Positions 42,373 to 49,774 of a stretch of 64,000 bases of DNA are shown here, piece by piece. Origin of the DNA: Anaeroplasma bactoclasticum (GTDB lineage: Bacteria; Bacillota_I; Bacilli_A; Acholeplasmatales; Anaeroplasmataceae); NCBI RefSeq assembly GCF_003550015.1, contig NZ_QXEV01000002.1, forward strand, positions 124,001-188,000. Reading direction: 5' to 3'. Under the pieces are notes generated by a model. The model was not told where the DNA came from. It searched no databases and saw nothing but the letters and a program-made list of their open reading frames with translations. A program made the position numbers and the translations under genes. The stretch's first letter is position 1; each line of letters begins with the position of its first letter.

Positions 42373-44434
42373 TGATTTCCATTTCATTTTGATATCTATA
42401 TTACTTTTCTTATTATCTTTAAAATATTGGCCATTTTTTATTGTTTTAGGATTATATTTAATATTCATTTTTAAAAAGACTCATCTATTATTACCAATAT
42501 TAATATTTATACTTGTTTTTCTTGTAGAGTGGTTAATACCTTCTTATATGAAAAATATAAAAATAGATAATCATATTGAATCTTATGTATATGATATTGA
42601 TAGTGATTCATCCTATATTCTTTTCTATAAAGGTGTAAAGATTAAAGTAAATGAATATAATCATAAGAATGAAGTAGGAGATTATATAGAAGTAGATTTA
42701 CTATTCCAAGAAATAGAAGATAAAAGCTATGATACAGATTTTGATTATAAGGAATACCTATATTCAAAAGGAATATATTATTTAGCTAAAGGTAAAACTA
42801 TAGAAAAAAAGGGGAAATATTTTTCCCCATATAGCATTAAATATTCTTATATGAATTATTTAAAGGAGCATTTAAGTAGTGAATCCTTCTCTTATGTATC
42901 AGAGCTAGTCTTTGGAGAGGATTCACTAGATTCAAATATTAAAGATTCCTATTCCATACTTGGTATTTCTCATATTTTAGCGATAAGTGGTTTACATATT
43001 TTATTTTTATATAAGGTATTAGCCTTTATATTATTAAAGGTATTTAAATATTATAAAAAGGCAATACCCTTAACTTTACTCATTTCTTATACCATTATTA
43101 TAGGTGCTCCACCTAGTGCCCTAAGAGCATTACTCTTTTTAGTTATAGGCGCATTGAATAAAAAAGGAGAGGTATCCTATACAAGGCTAGATATATTATC
43201 TATATCTATGATATTTATGCTACTTTTAAATCCAAACCAATTATTTAATACAGGCTTTTTATTATCTTATTTAGTTTCCTTTGTATTAATATTTATGGAT
43301 AAAGGAGAAAAAAGATTAAAAGGATTATATAAATCCTATTATCTAATTTATTTATCCACATTCCCCTTAGTTATAAACATGACCAATAAGATATCCTTTT
43401 TATCCTTATTATTATCTCCTATATTTGCCTTATGCTTACCATTTGTTTTATTACCTTCTACCTATATACTTTCTATATTTCCTATATTAGATTATGGATT
43501 AAAATATATATTTATATTGATTAATTCCTATTTAGAAAATATAACATCCTATAATTTAGCTATAGCTGTTCCATCATTCAATATATTTGGTATACTCTTT
43601 TATTATATTTTCTTTATATTTTTGGTTATAGCTATAGAAAAAAAGAAGAAGATATATTTTCCTATAGCTATTCTATCTATTTATTTAATATCTTTTATTA
43701 ATTTAAGATATGTATATCCCTTTTATAAAATAACCTATATAGACTGTGGACAAGGAGATTCTTGCTTAATAGAATTACCCTATGGGAAAGGGGTAATGCT
43801 AATAGATGCATATAATTCTTATGATTATCTTAAATCCTTAGGAATAAATAATATTGATATATTATTATTTACACATTCGGATTCTGATCATATAGGTGAT
43901 TATAAGGATTATTTAGAGAATATGAATGTGAAAAAGATATATGCACCTAAAACCGATAAGGTATTTGATGATATTATGCCAAATATTAACCTAACGAAAA
44001 TAGAATCAGGAAATATTATTTATTTTGATTCTATTAAAATAGATATATTAGGTCCAATAAATTCTTATGATGATCCAAATTCTAATTCGATAGTATTAAC
44101 ATTTAAAATAGAGGATACAAAATATATGTTTACAGGAGATATGACAGAGGATGAAGAGAATGATTTAGTTAATAAATATGGAGTATCCTTAGATAGTGAT
44201 ATCTTGAAAGTTGCTCACCATGGATCAGATACTTCATCCTCTAAAGCATTTTTAGATATGGTAAGCCCTAAAATATCTATAATAAGTGTTGCTAAAAATA
44301 ATAAATATGGTCTACCTAAGGATTTAACCCTAAAAAGAATAGAAGAATATTCTAAGGTTTATATTACATATAATAGAGGAAATATAACGATTAGCCAAGG
44401 ATTTGGCAAAGTTCATATTTCCACTTATAGATAG
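42332..44434 (+). CDS. comEC: Competence DNA channel ComEC/Rec2
   Basis: This 700-residue protein carries transforming DNA across the membrane. N-terminal spans and an OB-like domain (about 65-160) precede the Competence domain with the hallmark ILAISGLHILFLYKVL near 210. Many spans follow, then a C-terminal metallo-beta-lactamase-like domain from about 465 (ITYIDCGQGDSCLIELP), with the metal motif THSDSDHIGD and TGDMTEDEE plus HHGSDTSSS. All three ComEC domains are present, so it looks functional. It overlaps comEA by 41 bases and its ATG has AGGAG 7 bases upstream. Confidence 0.93.
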   Translation: MRLLKLLRKKPFCNDFHFILISILLFLLSLKYWPFFIVLGLYLIFIFKKTHLLLPILIFILVFLVEWLIPSYMKNIKIDNHIESYVYDIDSDSSYILFYKGVKIKVNEYNHKNEVGDYIEVDLLFQEIEDKSYDTDFDYKEYLYSKGIYYLAKGKTIEKKGKYFSPYSIKYSYMNYLKEHLSSESFSYVSELVFGEDSLDSNIKDSYSILGISHILAISGLHILFLYKVLAFILLKVFKYYKKAIPLTLLISYTIIIGAPPSALRALLFLVIGALNKKGEVSYTRLDILSISMIFMLLLNPNQLFNTGFLLSYLVSFVLIFMDKGEKRLKGLYKSYYLIYLSTFPLVINMTNKISFLSLLLSPIFALCLPFVLLPSTYILSIFPILDYGLKYIFILINSYLENITSYNLAIAVPSFNIFGILFYYIFFIFLVIAIEKKKKIYFPIAILSIYLISFINLRYVYPFYKITYIDCGQGDSCLIELPYGKGVMLIDAYNSYDYLKSLGINNIDILLFTHSDSDHIGDYKDYLENMNVKKIYAPKTDKVFDDIMPNINLTKIESGNIIYFDSIKIDILGPINSYDDPNSNSIVLTFKIEDTKYMFTGDMTEDEENDLVNKYGVSLDSDILKVAHHGSDTSSSKAFLDMVSPKISIISVAKNNKYGLPKDLTLKRIEEYSKVYITYNRGNITISQGFGKVHISTYR

Positions 44435-44472
44435 AATATGATAAAATTGTAATATAAGAGGGGGGTATTTCT

Positions 44473-45684
44473 ATGATTTATAAGCTTAAGGTAGATGATA
44501 AGGTTATAAATGGTGTATTTATAGCTGATCCTGACTTCGGTTACTTTTTTGTAACAGAATGGAAGGATGTTGAATTAAAGTTTAAAAGTATGGATACATT
44601 TAAGATGGAAAATGATGAAATATATCCTATTATAAATGAGAATGTTCATTACAAGGTTTATTCCATAAATCAAGAAAACAGGTTTATGTATTTATTTGTA
44701 AATCAGGAGAATAAAAAAGAAGATTTAGCCTTCTATTATAGCTTTGATGATTTAGCTTTTAAATTAGATTTTTTAGATAATGTAGGCTTTAAAGCATTAC
44801 TAGCGTCTGTTACATTACTTCCTAATGGAAATTATGTAATAGGTAATGTTGGAGATTATATTTCTGCAGTAGAGGAATTAAAAAGAAAAAATAAAGAGGA
44901 TGAAGCATTCTATAGAGGACATTATTCTTATAAATATACTTTAGTTCCATCTTTATATAGAAAAAAGAAATATTATGATAATGAATCCTATATGTATATG
45001 GATTTTAAAATACAATTTTATAATGAGCTTTCAAGTAAAAAATATATTGAAATATTAACTACAATGCAGCATTATAAAATGCCTACAAGATTATTAGATA
45101 CAACCTCTAATCCTTTAGTTGCCTTATATATGGCCTGTGATAAGCCACAAGGCTATAAGAATAAGGGATTAGTCATTGGAGAGGTTGTTGTAATGAATGA
45201 GGCAATTAGAAATGTGAAATATTCTGATTCTAATGCTGTTACATTATTATCCTCCTTAGCGGTATTAGAAACCAATTATAAGCAAGAATTATATGAAAAA
45301 ATAATGGAATCTAAAGAGAAAAATGATCCATCTATATATAAGAATTCTATTGCTTATAAAAGATTTGTTGCGGAAGTATATAATGAGCTTCCATATTTTG
45401 ATCAGGATTTCTTTAATCCAGATGTATTACTTAGACCAAGGCATGTCAAGGTTGGTATGATTAATGAAAGAATTATAGCTCAAAGTGGTTCCTTCATTTT
45501 ATTTGGTTTATGTAATTATGTAACTGGAGAATACCAGCATTTAAATACTGTTTCTAAACAAAGAATATTCATTGTTCATAGAGAATATATTCAAGAACAA
45601 TTGAATTTATTAAATATTAACGCAGGTACAATGTATCCAGATAAGGATCATGTTTCTGTATCGATTATGAAAAGCTACGAATAA
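44473..45684 (+). CDS. FRG-domain protein
   Basis: This 403-residue protein holds an FRG domain at about residues 145-260, with FYRGHYSYKYTLVPSLYR, a helix with QHYKMPTRLLDTTSNPLVALYMAC and a C-terminal region ending RIFIVHREYIQEQL. FRG domains are named for the conserved Phe/Tyr-Arg-Gly motif; their biochemical function is not established, and they occur often near phage-defence and mobile genes. The first 140 residues are unrecognised and probably beta-rich. A GGGGGG ribosome site precedes the ATG. It stands alone between comEC and the puuD-surE operon. Confidence 0.82.
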   Translation: MIYKLKVDDKVINGVFIADPDFGYFFVTEWKDVELKFKSMDTFKMENDEIYPIINENVHYKVYSINQENRFMYLFVNQENKKEDLAFYYSFDDLAFKLDFLDNVGFKALLASVTLLPNGNYVIGNVGDYISAVEELKRKNKEDEAFYRGHYSYKYTLVPSLYRKKKYYDNESYMYMDFKIQFYNELSSKKYIEILTTMQHYKMPTRLLDTTSNPLVALYMACDKPQGYKNKGLVIGEVVVMNEAIRNVKYSDSNAVTLLSSLAVLETNYKQELYEKIMESKEKNDPSIYKNSIAYKRFVAEVYNELPYFDQDFFNPDVLLRPRHVKVGMINERIIAQSGSFILFGLCNYVTGEYQHLNTVSKQRIFIVHREYIQEQLNLLNINAGTMYPDKDHVSVSIMKSYE

Positions 45685-45697
45685 TGTAGCTTTTTCT
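45671..45697 (+). terminator. Terminator overlapping the FRG gene stop
   Basis: AAAGCTAC (45671-45678) and GTAGCTTT (45686-45693) enclose the stop codon; TTC and T-rich sequence follow. Confidence 0.75.
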
Positions 45698-45747
45698 TTA
45701 TTATAAAGAAAGAGTATGTTAAAATTTAACATATTGGAGATGATTAT

Positions 45748-46452
45748 ATGAAGCCTATTATTGGTGTTTTACCTTTGTACGATAAAGAAAAAGAATCTAT
45801 TTGGATGTTACCAGGGTATTTAGATGGAATAAAGAATGCTGGTGGTATTCCTATAATATTACCCTATGGAGCAACAAAAGAGGAATTAGAAAAATTAAAT
45901 AAGGGAATTGATGGGTATTTATTTACTGGTGGAAATGATGTAAACCCTGAGTTTTATAAAGCCAAAAGAAAGCATGAATGTGGACCTATTGATTCTTTAA
46001 GAGATAATTCAGAAAAGATATTATATCAAATAGCTAAAAGAGATGATAAGCCAATTTTAGGTATATGTAGGGGAATACAGCTAATTAATGTATTAGAGGG
46101 TGGTTCCTTATACCAGGATTTACCTACGGATCATCCATCTAAGGTTATTCATCATATGGAATATCCATATGATAGAAAATCTCATTCGGTTTATGTTTTT
46201 TCTAATTCTCCACTTGGAGAATTAATTAAAACAGATTCCCTAGAGGTAAATAGCTTACATCATCAGGCCTTAAGAAGAATTGCCTCATCCTTAAGGAGTA
46301 TGGCAGTATCCGAAGATGGCTTAGTTGAAGCTATTTATCACCCTAAAATGAAATTTATGTGGGCAGTTCAGTGGCATCCAGAATATATGCTTGAAAATGA
46401 AAATGCCTCTAAAAAGATTTTTAAGGCTTTTATAGATTCTATAAAGGAGTGA
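45748..46452 (+). CDS. Class I glutamine-amidotransferase-like gamma-glutamyl hydrolase (PuuD/C26 type)
   Basis: This 234-residue hydrolase has the nucleophile Cys in ILGICRGIQLINV (near residue 107), VLEGGSLYQDLPTDH and the His-Glu pair in QWHPEYM (near 211). The N-terminal LFTGGNDVNPEFY near 57 is typical of gamma-glutamyl-gamma-aminobutyrate hydrolases, which act in putrescine breakdown. A link to the imported polyamines (potABCD) is possible, but other substrates are known in the family. It begins the puuD-like, surE, dehydrogenase, aldo/keto reductase run of closely spaced genes. Confidence 0.88.
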   Translation: MKPIIGVLPLYDKEKESIWMLPGYLDGIKNAGGIPIILPYGATKEELEKLNKGIDGYLFTGGNDVNPEFYKAKRKHECGPIDSLRDNSEKILYQIAKRDDKPILGICRGIQLINVLEGGSLYQDLPTDHPSKVIHHMEYPYDRKSHSVYVFSNSPLGELIKTDSLEVNSLHHQALRRIASSLRSMAVSEDGLVEAIYHPKMKFMWAVQWHPEYMLENENASKKIFKAFIDSIKE

Positions 46453-46456
46453 GGTT

Positions 46457-47185
46457 ATGGAAATATTAATTGTAAATGATGATGGAGTATATGCAGAGGG
46501 GATAAAAATTTTAGCGAATGCGATGATTCCTTATGGTAATGTTACTGTTGTAGCGCCAGACCAAGGTAGAAGCGCAGCATCTCACTCCATTAATATGGGA
46601 ACAATTTGCTTTGAAGAAGCCAATGCCATCCCAGGTATTTCATGCTTTGCATGTAGTGGTATGCCTGTAGATTGTGTAAGGCTTGCAACAAGCGTATTAA
46701 AAAAAGAATTTGATATTGTATTTTCTGGCATCAATAATGGCTTAAACTGTGGTACAGATATAGTTTATTCTGGTACTGTTGGGGCTGCAAAGGAAGCTAT
46801 TATTGAGGGGATTCCTGGGGTTGCTATATCTGCAGACCATGGCTCCTTTGATTTAGCAAAAAAAGAAATAGATCAAGTAATTAAATATATTATGGATAAT
46901 AAATTATATTCCTTAGATTATGTTTTAAATGTAAATTTCCCTATTAATTCATTTGATAAATCCAAAGGCTATCGTTTTACAAAACAAGGTATTAAAAGCT
47001 ATAAAACAGAATTTATGAAGAATAATATAGGATCTTATGATGTATTAAAGGATAGTATTACCTTTGATACAGATTTGGATACGGATGTATCCTTAGGAAG
47101 ATTAGGCTATATTACCTTTGTTCCTGTTGGAGTAGATCAAACAAATCATAAATATGTTAATAAATTAAAGGAATATGATTTATGA
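46457..47185 (+). CDS. surE: 5'-nucleotidase SurE
   Basis: This 242-residue metal-dependent nucleoside monophosphate phosphatase has the signature MEILIVNDDGVYAEGIKIL at the N-terminus. VVAPDQGRSAASHSI follows, then GMPVDCVRLA and VFSGINNGLNCGTDIVYSGT near 93-112. The Asp pair of NDDG and the Asn of SGINNG are the metal ligands and are intact. It starts 4 bases after the preceding stop, with AGGAGTGAGG as ribosome site, and overlaps the next gene by 4 bases. Confidence 0.95.
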   Translation: MEILIVNDDGVYAEGIKILANAMIPYGNVTVVAPDQGRSAASHSINMGTICFEEANAIPGISCFACSGMPVDCVRLATSVLKKEFDIVFSGINNGLNCGTDIVYSGTVGAAKEAIIEGIPGVAISADHGSFDLAKKEIDQVIKYIMDNKLYSLDYVLNVNFPINSFDKSKGYRFTKQGIKSYKTEFMKNNIGSYDVLKDSITFDTDLDTDVSLGRLGYITFVPVGVDQTNHKYVNKLKEYDL

Positions 47186-47988
47186 AAATATATTTTATAG
47201 AATTGATGGATAGCTATTATTTAGATGAATTAAAAAAGGATAATGAAATTATAAATAATATTGAAGAAGCAGATATAGTTATTACTAGAAATCTAACTAT
47301 AGATAAAGCTTTTATTGATAAGGCAGTTCATTTAAAATGTATTGCCATTCATGGAACAGGTATATCAGAGGTGGATATCAATTATGCTAAAACTAAGGGC
47401 ATAGTTGTATTTAACTGTCCATATCAAAATTATGAAAGTGTTGCTGAGTATTCCCTATATTTCGCACTTATGGCTGCAAGGCAAAACAAAATGGAATTAT
47501 ATAAGAAAAAGGCTTTAGTTTTAGGTAATGGTCATATTGGAAAAAGATTAAAGGATATCTTAAGTGATGGACTATTAATGGATGTAGATATATATAAAAG
47601 AAATGATGATATAAAAGATAAACTAAAGGATAAGGATTTTGTTTTCATCTGTATGTCTTTAAATGATTCTACATATCATTTTATAAATAAAGAAACTATT
47701 TCTTATATGAAAAAGGGTGTAATTTTAATTAATACCGCAAGAGGTAAAATAGTCTCTGAGGCAGATATTATTGATGCATTAAGAGATAATCATATTTTAT
47801 GTTATCTAACAGATGTATTTGAAGAAGAACCACTTAAGGAGGATAATCCACTTATAAAGGAGAAAAATGTAATATATTCTCCTCATATTGCATCAAATAC
47901 AAAAGAGGCACTTGCAAATATTGGTAAATTATTAGTAGAGCAGATTAATGATTTTAAATTAGGTAATAATCCAAAGCATGAATTATAA
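47182..47988 (+). CDS. D-2-hydroxyacid dehydrogenase, short form
   Basis: This 268-residue protein has the D-isomer 2-hydroxyacid dehydrogenase fold. VITRNLTIDKAFIDKAVHLK marks the N-terminus, and NAD binding is by VLGNGHIGKRLKDIL near 113. The catalytic Arg is in INTARGKIV, the Glu in TDVFEEEPL and the His in SPHIASNTKEA. It is about 50 residues shorter than the usual 310-330, chiefly between the first domain and the Rossmann motif, but all catalytic residues are present. The substrate cannot be told. ATGA overlap with surE. Confidence 0.85.
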   Translation: MKIYFIELMDSYYLDELKKDNEIINNIEEADIVITRNLTIDKAFIDKAVHLKCIAIHGTGISEVDINYAKTKGIVVFNCPYQNYESVAEYSLYFALMAARQNKMELYKKKALVLGNGHIGKRLKDILSDGLLMDVDIYKRNDDIKDKLKDKDFVFICMSLNDSTYHFINKETISYMKKGVILINTARGKIVSEADIIDALRDNHILCYLTDVFEEEPLKEDNPLIKEKNVIYSPHIASNTKEALANIGKLLVEQINDFKLGNNPKHEL

Positions 47989-48002
47989 AAAGGGGTGTGG
48001 CT

Positions 48003-49106
48003 ATGGAAGTAAAAAGCTTTAAGGATGGAATTAAATTATCTCGCTTAGGTATGGGTAATATGAGACTTCCTGTAATTGAAAATACAGAAACTATTGATTT
48101 TTTAAAAAGCCAAGAGATTATTGATTATGCCATGAGCCATGGCATTAATTATTATGATACTGCGTATGTATATTCTAAAGGAGACTCTGAAAGGTTTTTA
48201 GGTCAAGCAATGAAAAAATATAAAAGGGATTCCTTTTATCTTGCAACAAAATGGAATTATGGTGCTAACCCGGACTTTAAGGCTGTATTTCAAGAACAGC
48301 TTGAAAGATTAAATACAGACTATATAGATTTTTATTTAATTCATTGCTTAACAGATGATAATATTGATTCTTATATTCAAAGTGGTGGAATTGAATATTT
48401 CTTAGAAATGAAAAGAATTGGTAAGATTAAATATTTAGGATTTTCATCTCACGCATCAGTTGAAACCTTAAGAAGATTTGCTGACTATACGAATTGGGAT
48501 TTTGCCCAGCTTCAAATTAATTATTTGGATTGGAATTATAGTAAAACTAAAGAAGAATACCAAATATTAAAGGATAGAAATATTCCTACAATGGTAATGG
48601 AGCCTGTAAGAGGTGGAAGGCTTGCAAAGCTTTCTCACCCTGCAGAGGCACTACTTAAGCATGCTCATAAAGATTGGTCTATTGCTTCATGGGCATTAAG
48701 ATTTGTAAGAACATTAGATAATGTTTTAGTTATCCTATCTGGTATGTCAAGCCTAGAACAAATAAAAGATAATATTGAAACATTTAATGATGATACGAAA
48801 TTAACAAAAGAGGATATAGATATTCTATTTAAGGCTTGTAAGATCTTCCATGAGGATATTTATATTCCTTGTACAGGCTGTAGATATTGTGTAGATGATT
48901 GTCCAAGTAGTATTAATATTCCAGAATATTTAAAGCTTTTAAATGATTATAAAATAGAAGGAATGGATACCTTTGAAGATAGAGAAGAAATTAAAAGCAT
49001 TGGTACACCAAAGGATTGTATTAAGTGTGAAACTTGTATGGGACATTGCCCACAAAATATCAAAATTCCTTCTTTCTTAGAAGAATTAGCTAAAGTCTTA
49101 AAGTAA
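48003..49106 (+). CDS. Aldo/keto reductase with C-terminal 4Fe-4S domain
   Basis: This 367-residue protein has the AKR barrel, with FKDGIKLSRLGMGNMRLP at the N-terminus and the catalytic YDTAYVYSKGDSE (Asp, Tyr) near 50. KWNYG and FYLIHCL supply Lys and His. The C-terminal ferredoxin-like extension (about 290-345) has CTGCRYCVDDCPSSI and CIKCETCMGHCP, eight cysteines for two 4Fe-4S clusters. Anaerobes carry many such AKR-ferredoxin fusions of unknown substrate. The ATG at 48003 lies 7 bases after AGGGG; the GTG at 47997 is rejected. Confidence 0.9.
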   Translation: MEVKSFKDGIKLSRLGMGNMRLPVIENTETIDFLKSQEIIDYAMSHGINYYDTAYVYSKGDSERFLGQAMKKYKRDSFYLATKWNYGANPDFKAVFQEQLERLNTDYIDFYLIHCLTDDNIDSYIQSGGIEYFLEMKRIGKIKYLGFSSHASVETLRRFADYTNWDFAQLQINYLDWNYSKTKEEYQILKDRNIPTMVMEPVRGGRLAKLSHPAEALLKHAHKDWSIASWALRFVRTLDNVLVILSGMSSLEQIKDNIETFNDDTKLTKEDIDILFKACKIFHEDIYIPCTGCRYCVDDCPSSINIPEYLKLLNDYKIEGMDTFEDREEIKSIGTPKDCIKCETCMGHCPQNIKIPSFLEELAKVLK

Positions 49107-49115
49107 GAGGATTTT

Positions 49116-49202
49116 ATGGATATAGTATTTGAAAGTGATGATATATTATTCACTAAAGTATCTAAAAATTCTAATCATTTGTATATGGAATTTTTTAAAT
49201 AA
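49116..49202 (+). pseudogene. 28-codon frame, possible remnant of a GNAT acetyltransferase gene
   Basis: The ATG at 49116 has AGAGG 5 bases upstream and the frame ends after 28 codons. The start MDIVFESDDILFTKVS looks like the first strand of GNAT acetyltransferases of related bacteria (pattern FES-x(1-3)-L/I-x-F-x-K-V/I-S). The remaining fold is missing. Either a deletion truncated the gene or this is a chance peptide. Similarity is by eye only. Confidence 0.3.
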
Positions 49203-49219
49203 ATATATGGTATCTATAA

Positions 49220-49254
49220 TTGGTAAAAAATCTAACTATTTATTTTTTTACCAA
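49220..49254. terminator. Inverted repeat after the AKR gene, terminator in both directions
   Basis: TTGGTAAAAAA (49220-49230) and TTTTTTACCAA (49244-49254) form an 11-bp stem with an AT-rich loop; T-runs lie in the stem. Confidence 0.55.
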
Positions 49255-49349
49255 AATAAGGTAAAATAAAGACAAATAGAGCGATTCTATATTGTTGTAT
49301 GTGTAGTATTTCAATTCGATTGGAAGCTTATTTATAGATATTCAAAAAT

Positions 49350-49382
49350 AAAAATGAGCTTACCATGCTCATTTTTGTTTTT
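49350..49382 (+). terminator. Terminator in the gap before the NifX-like gene
   Basis: AAAAATGAGC (49350-49359), loop TTACCAT, GCTCATTTTT (49367-49376), then GTTTTTT. The 49255-49349 stretch before it holds no gene, so it ends either read-through from the AKR operon or an unseen short RNA. Confidence 0.75.
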
Positions 49383-49397
49383 TAAAGGAGTGGTAAT

Positions 49398-49763
49398 ATG
49401 AGAATAGCAGTACCTTATGATAGAGGAAGAATAGATCCACACTTTGGACATTGTGCCTCTATGGTTGTATTCGATACAGATGATGAAAAGATTTTAGGAA
49501 AAATGACAATTCCTTGTCAGGGGTCTGGCCATGAATATATGACTTCCCTTTTAAAAAAGCTAAAGGTTGAGGTTGTGATTTGTGGCAATATGGGCAAGCC
49601 TGCTATCCAAAGATTAAGAGAAGCAAATATAAGAATTTATATGGGCTTATCTGGAAGCCCAGAAAATTCTATTATTGCATTCTTAGAGGGAAGCTTAGAA
49701 AGCTTCAATACAGCAAAGCTAGATCTTTCTTTAATGGAAGATGATTGTAATTGTGGCCACTAG
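49398..49763 (+). CDS. NifX/NafY-type dinitrogenase iron-molybdenum cofactor family protein
   Basis: This 121-residue protein starts MRIAVPYDRGRIDPHFGHCASMVVFD and continues with EYMTSLLKKLKVEVVICGNMGKPAIQRL. This is the NifX/NafY/VnfX fold (COG1433 type). It ends DDCNCGH, a Cys/His tail that could bind a metal. Such proteins occur in many non-nitrogen-fixing anaerobes and probably carry or buffer metal clusters. No nitrogenase genes are present. AAAGGAG precedes the ATG. Confidence 0.85.
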   Translation: MRIAVPYDRGRIDPHFGHCASMVVFDTDDEKILGKMTIPCQGSGHEYMTSLLKKLKVEVVICGNMGKPAIQRLREANIRIYMGLSGSPENSIIAFLEGSLESFNTAKLDLSLMEDDCNCGH

Positions 49764-49774
49764 GGGGTGTATTT

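Noticed and set aside
49398-49763. Evidence for nitrogen fixation
   Set aside because: Only a NifX-type protein and PFOR (nifJ) are present. Both are common in non-fixing anaerobes and no nitrogenase structural genes are seen.
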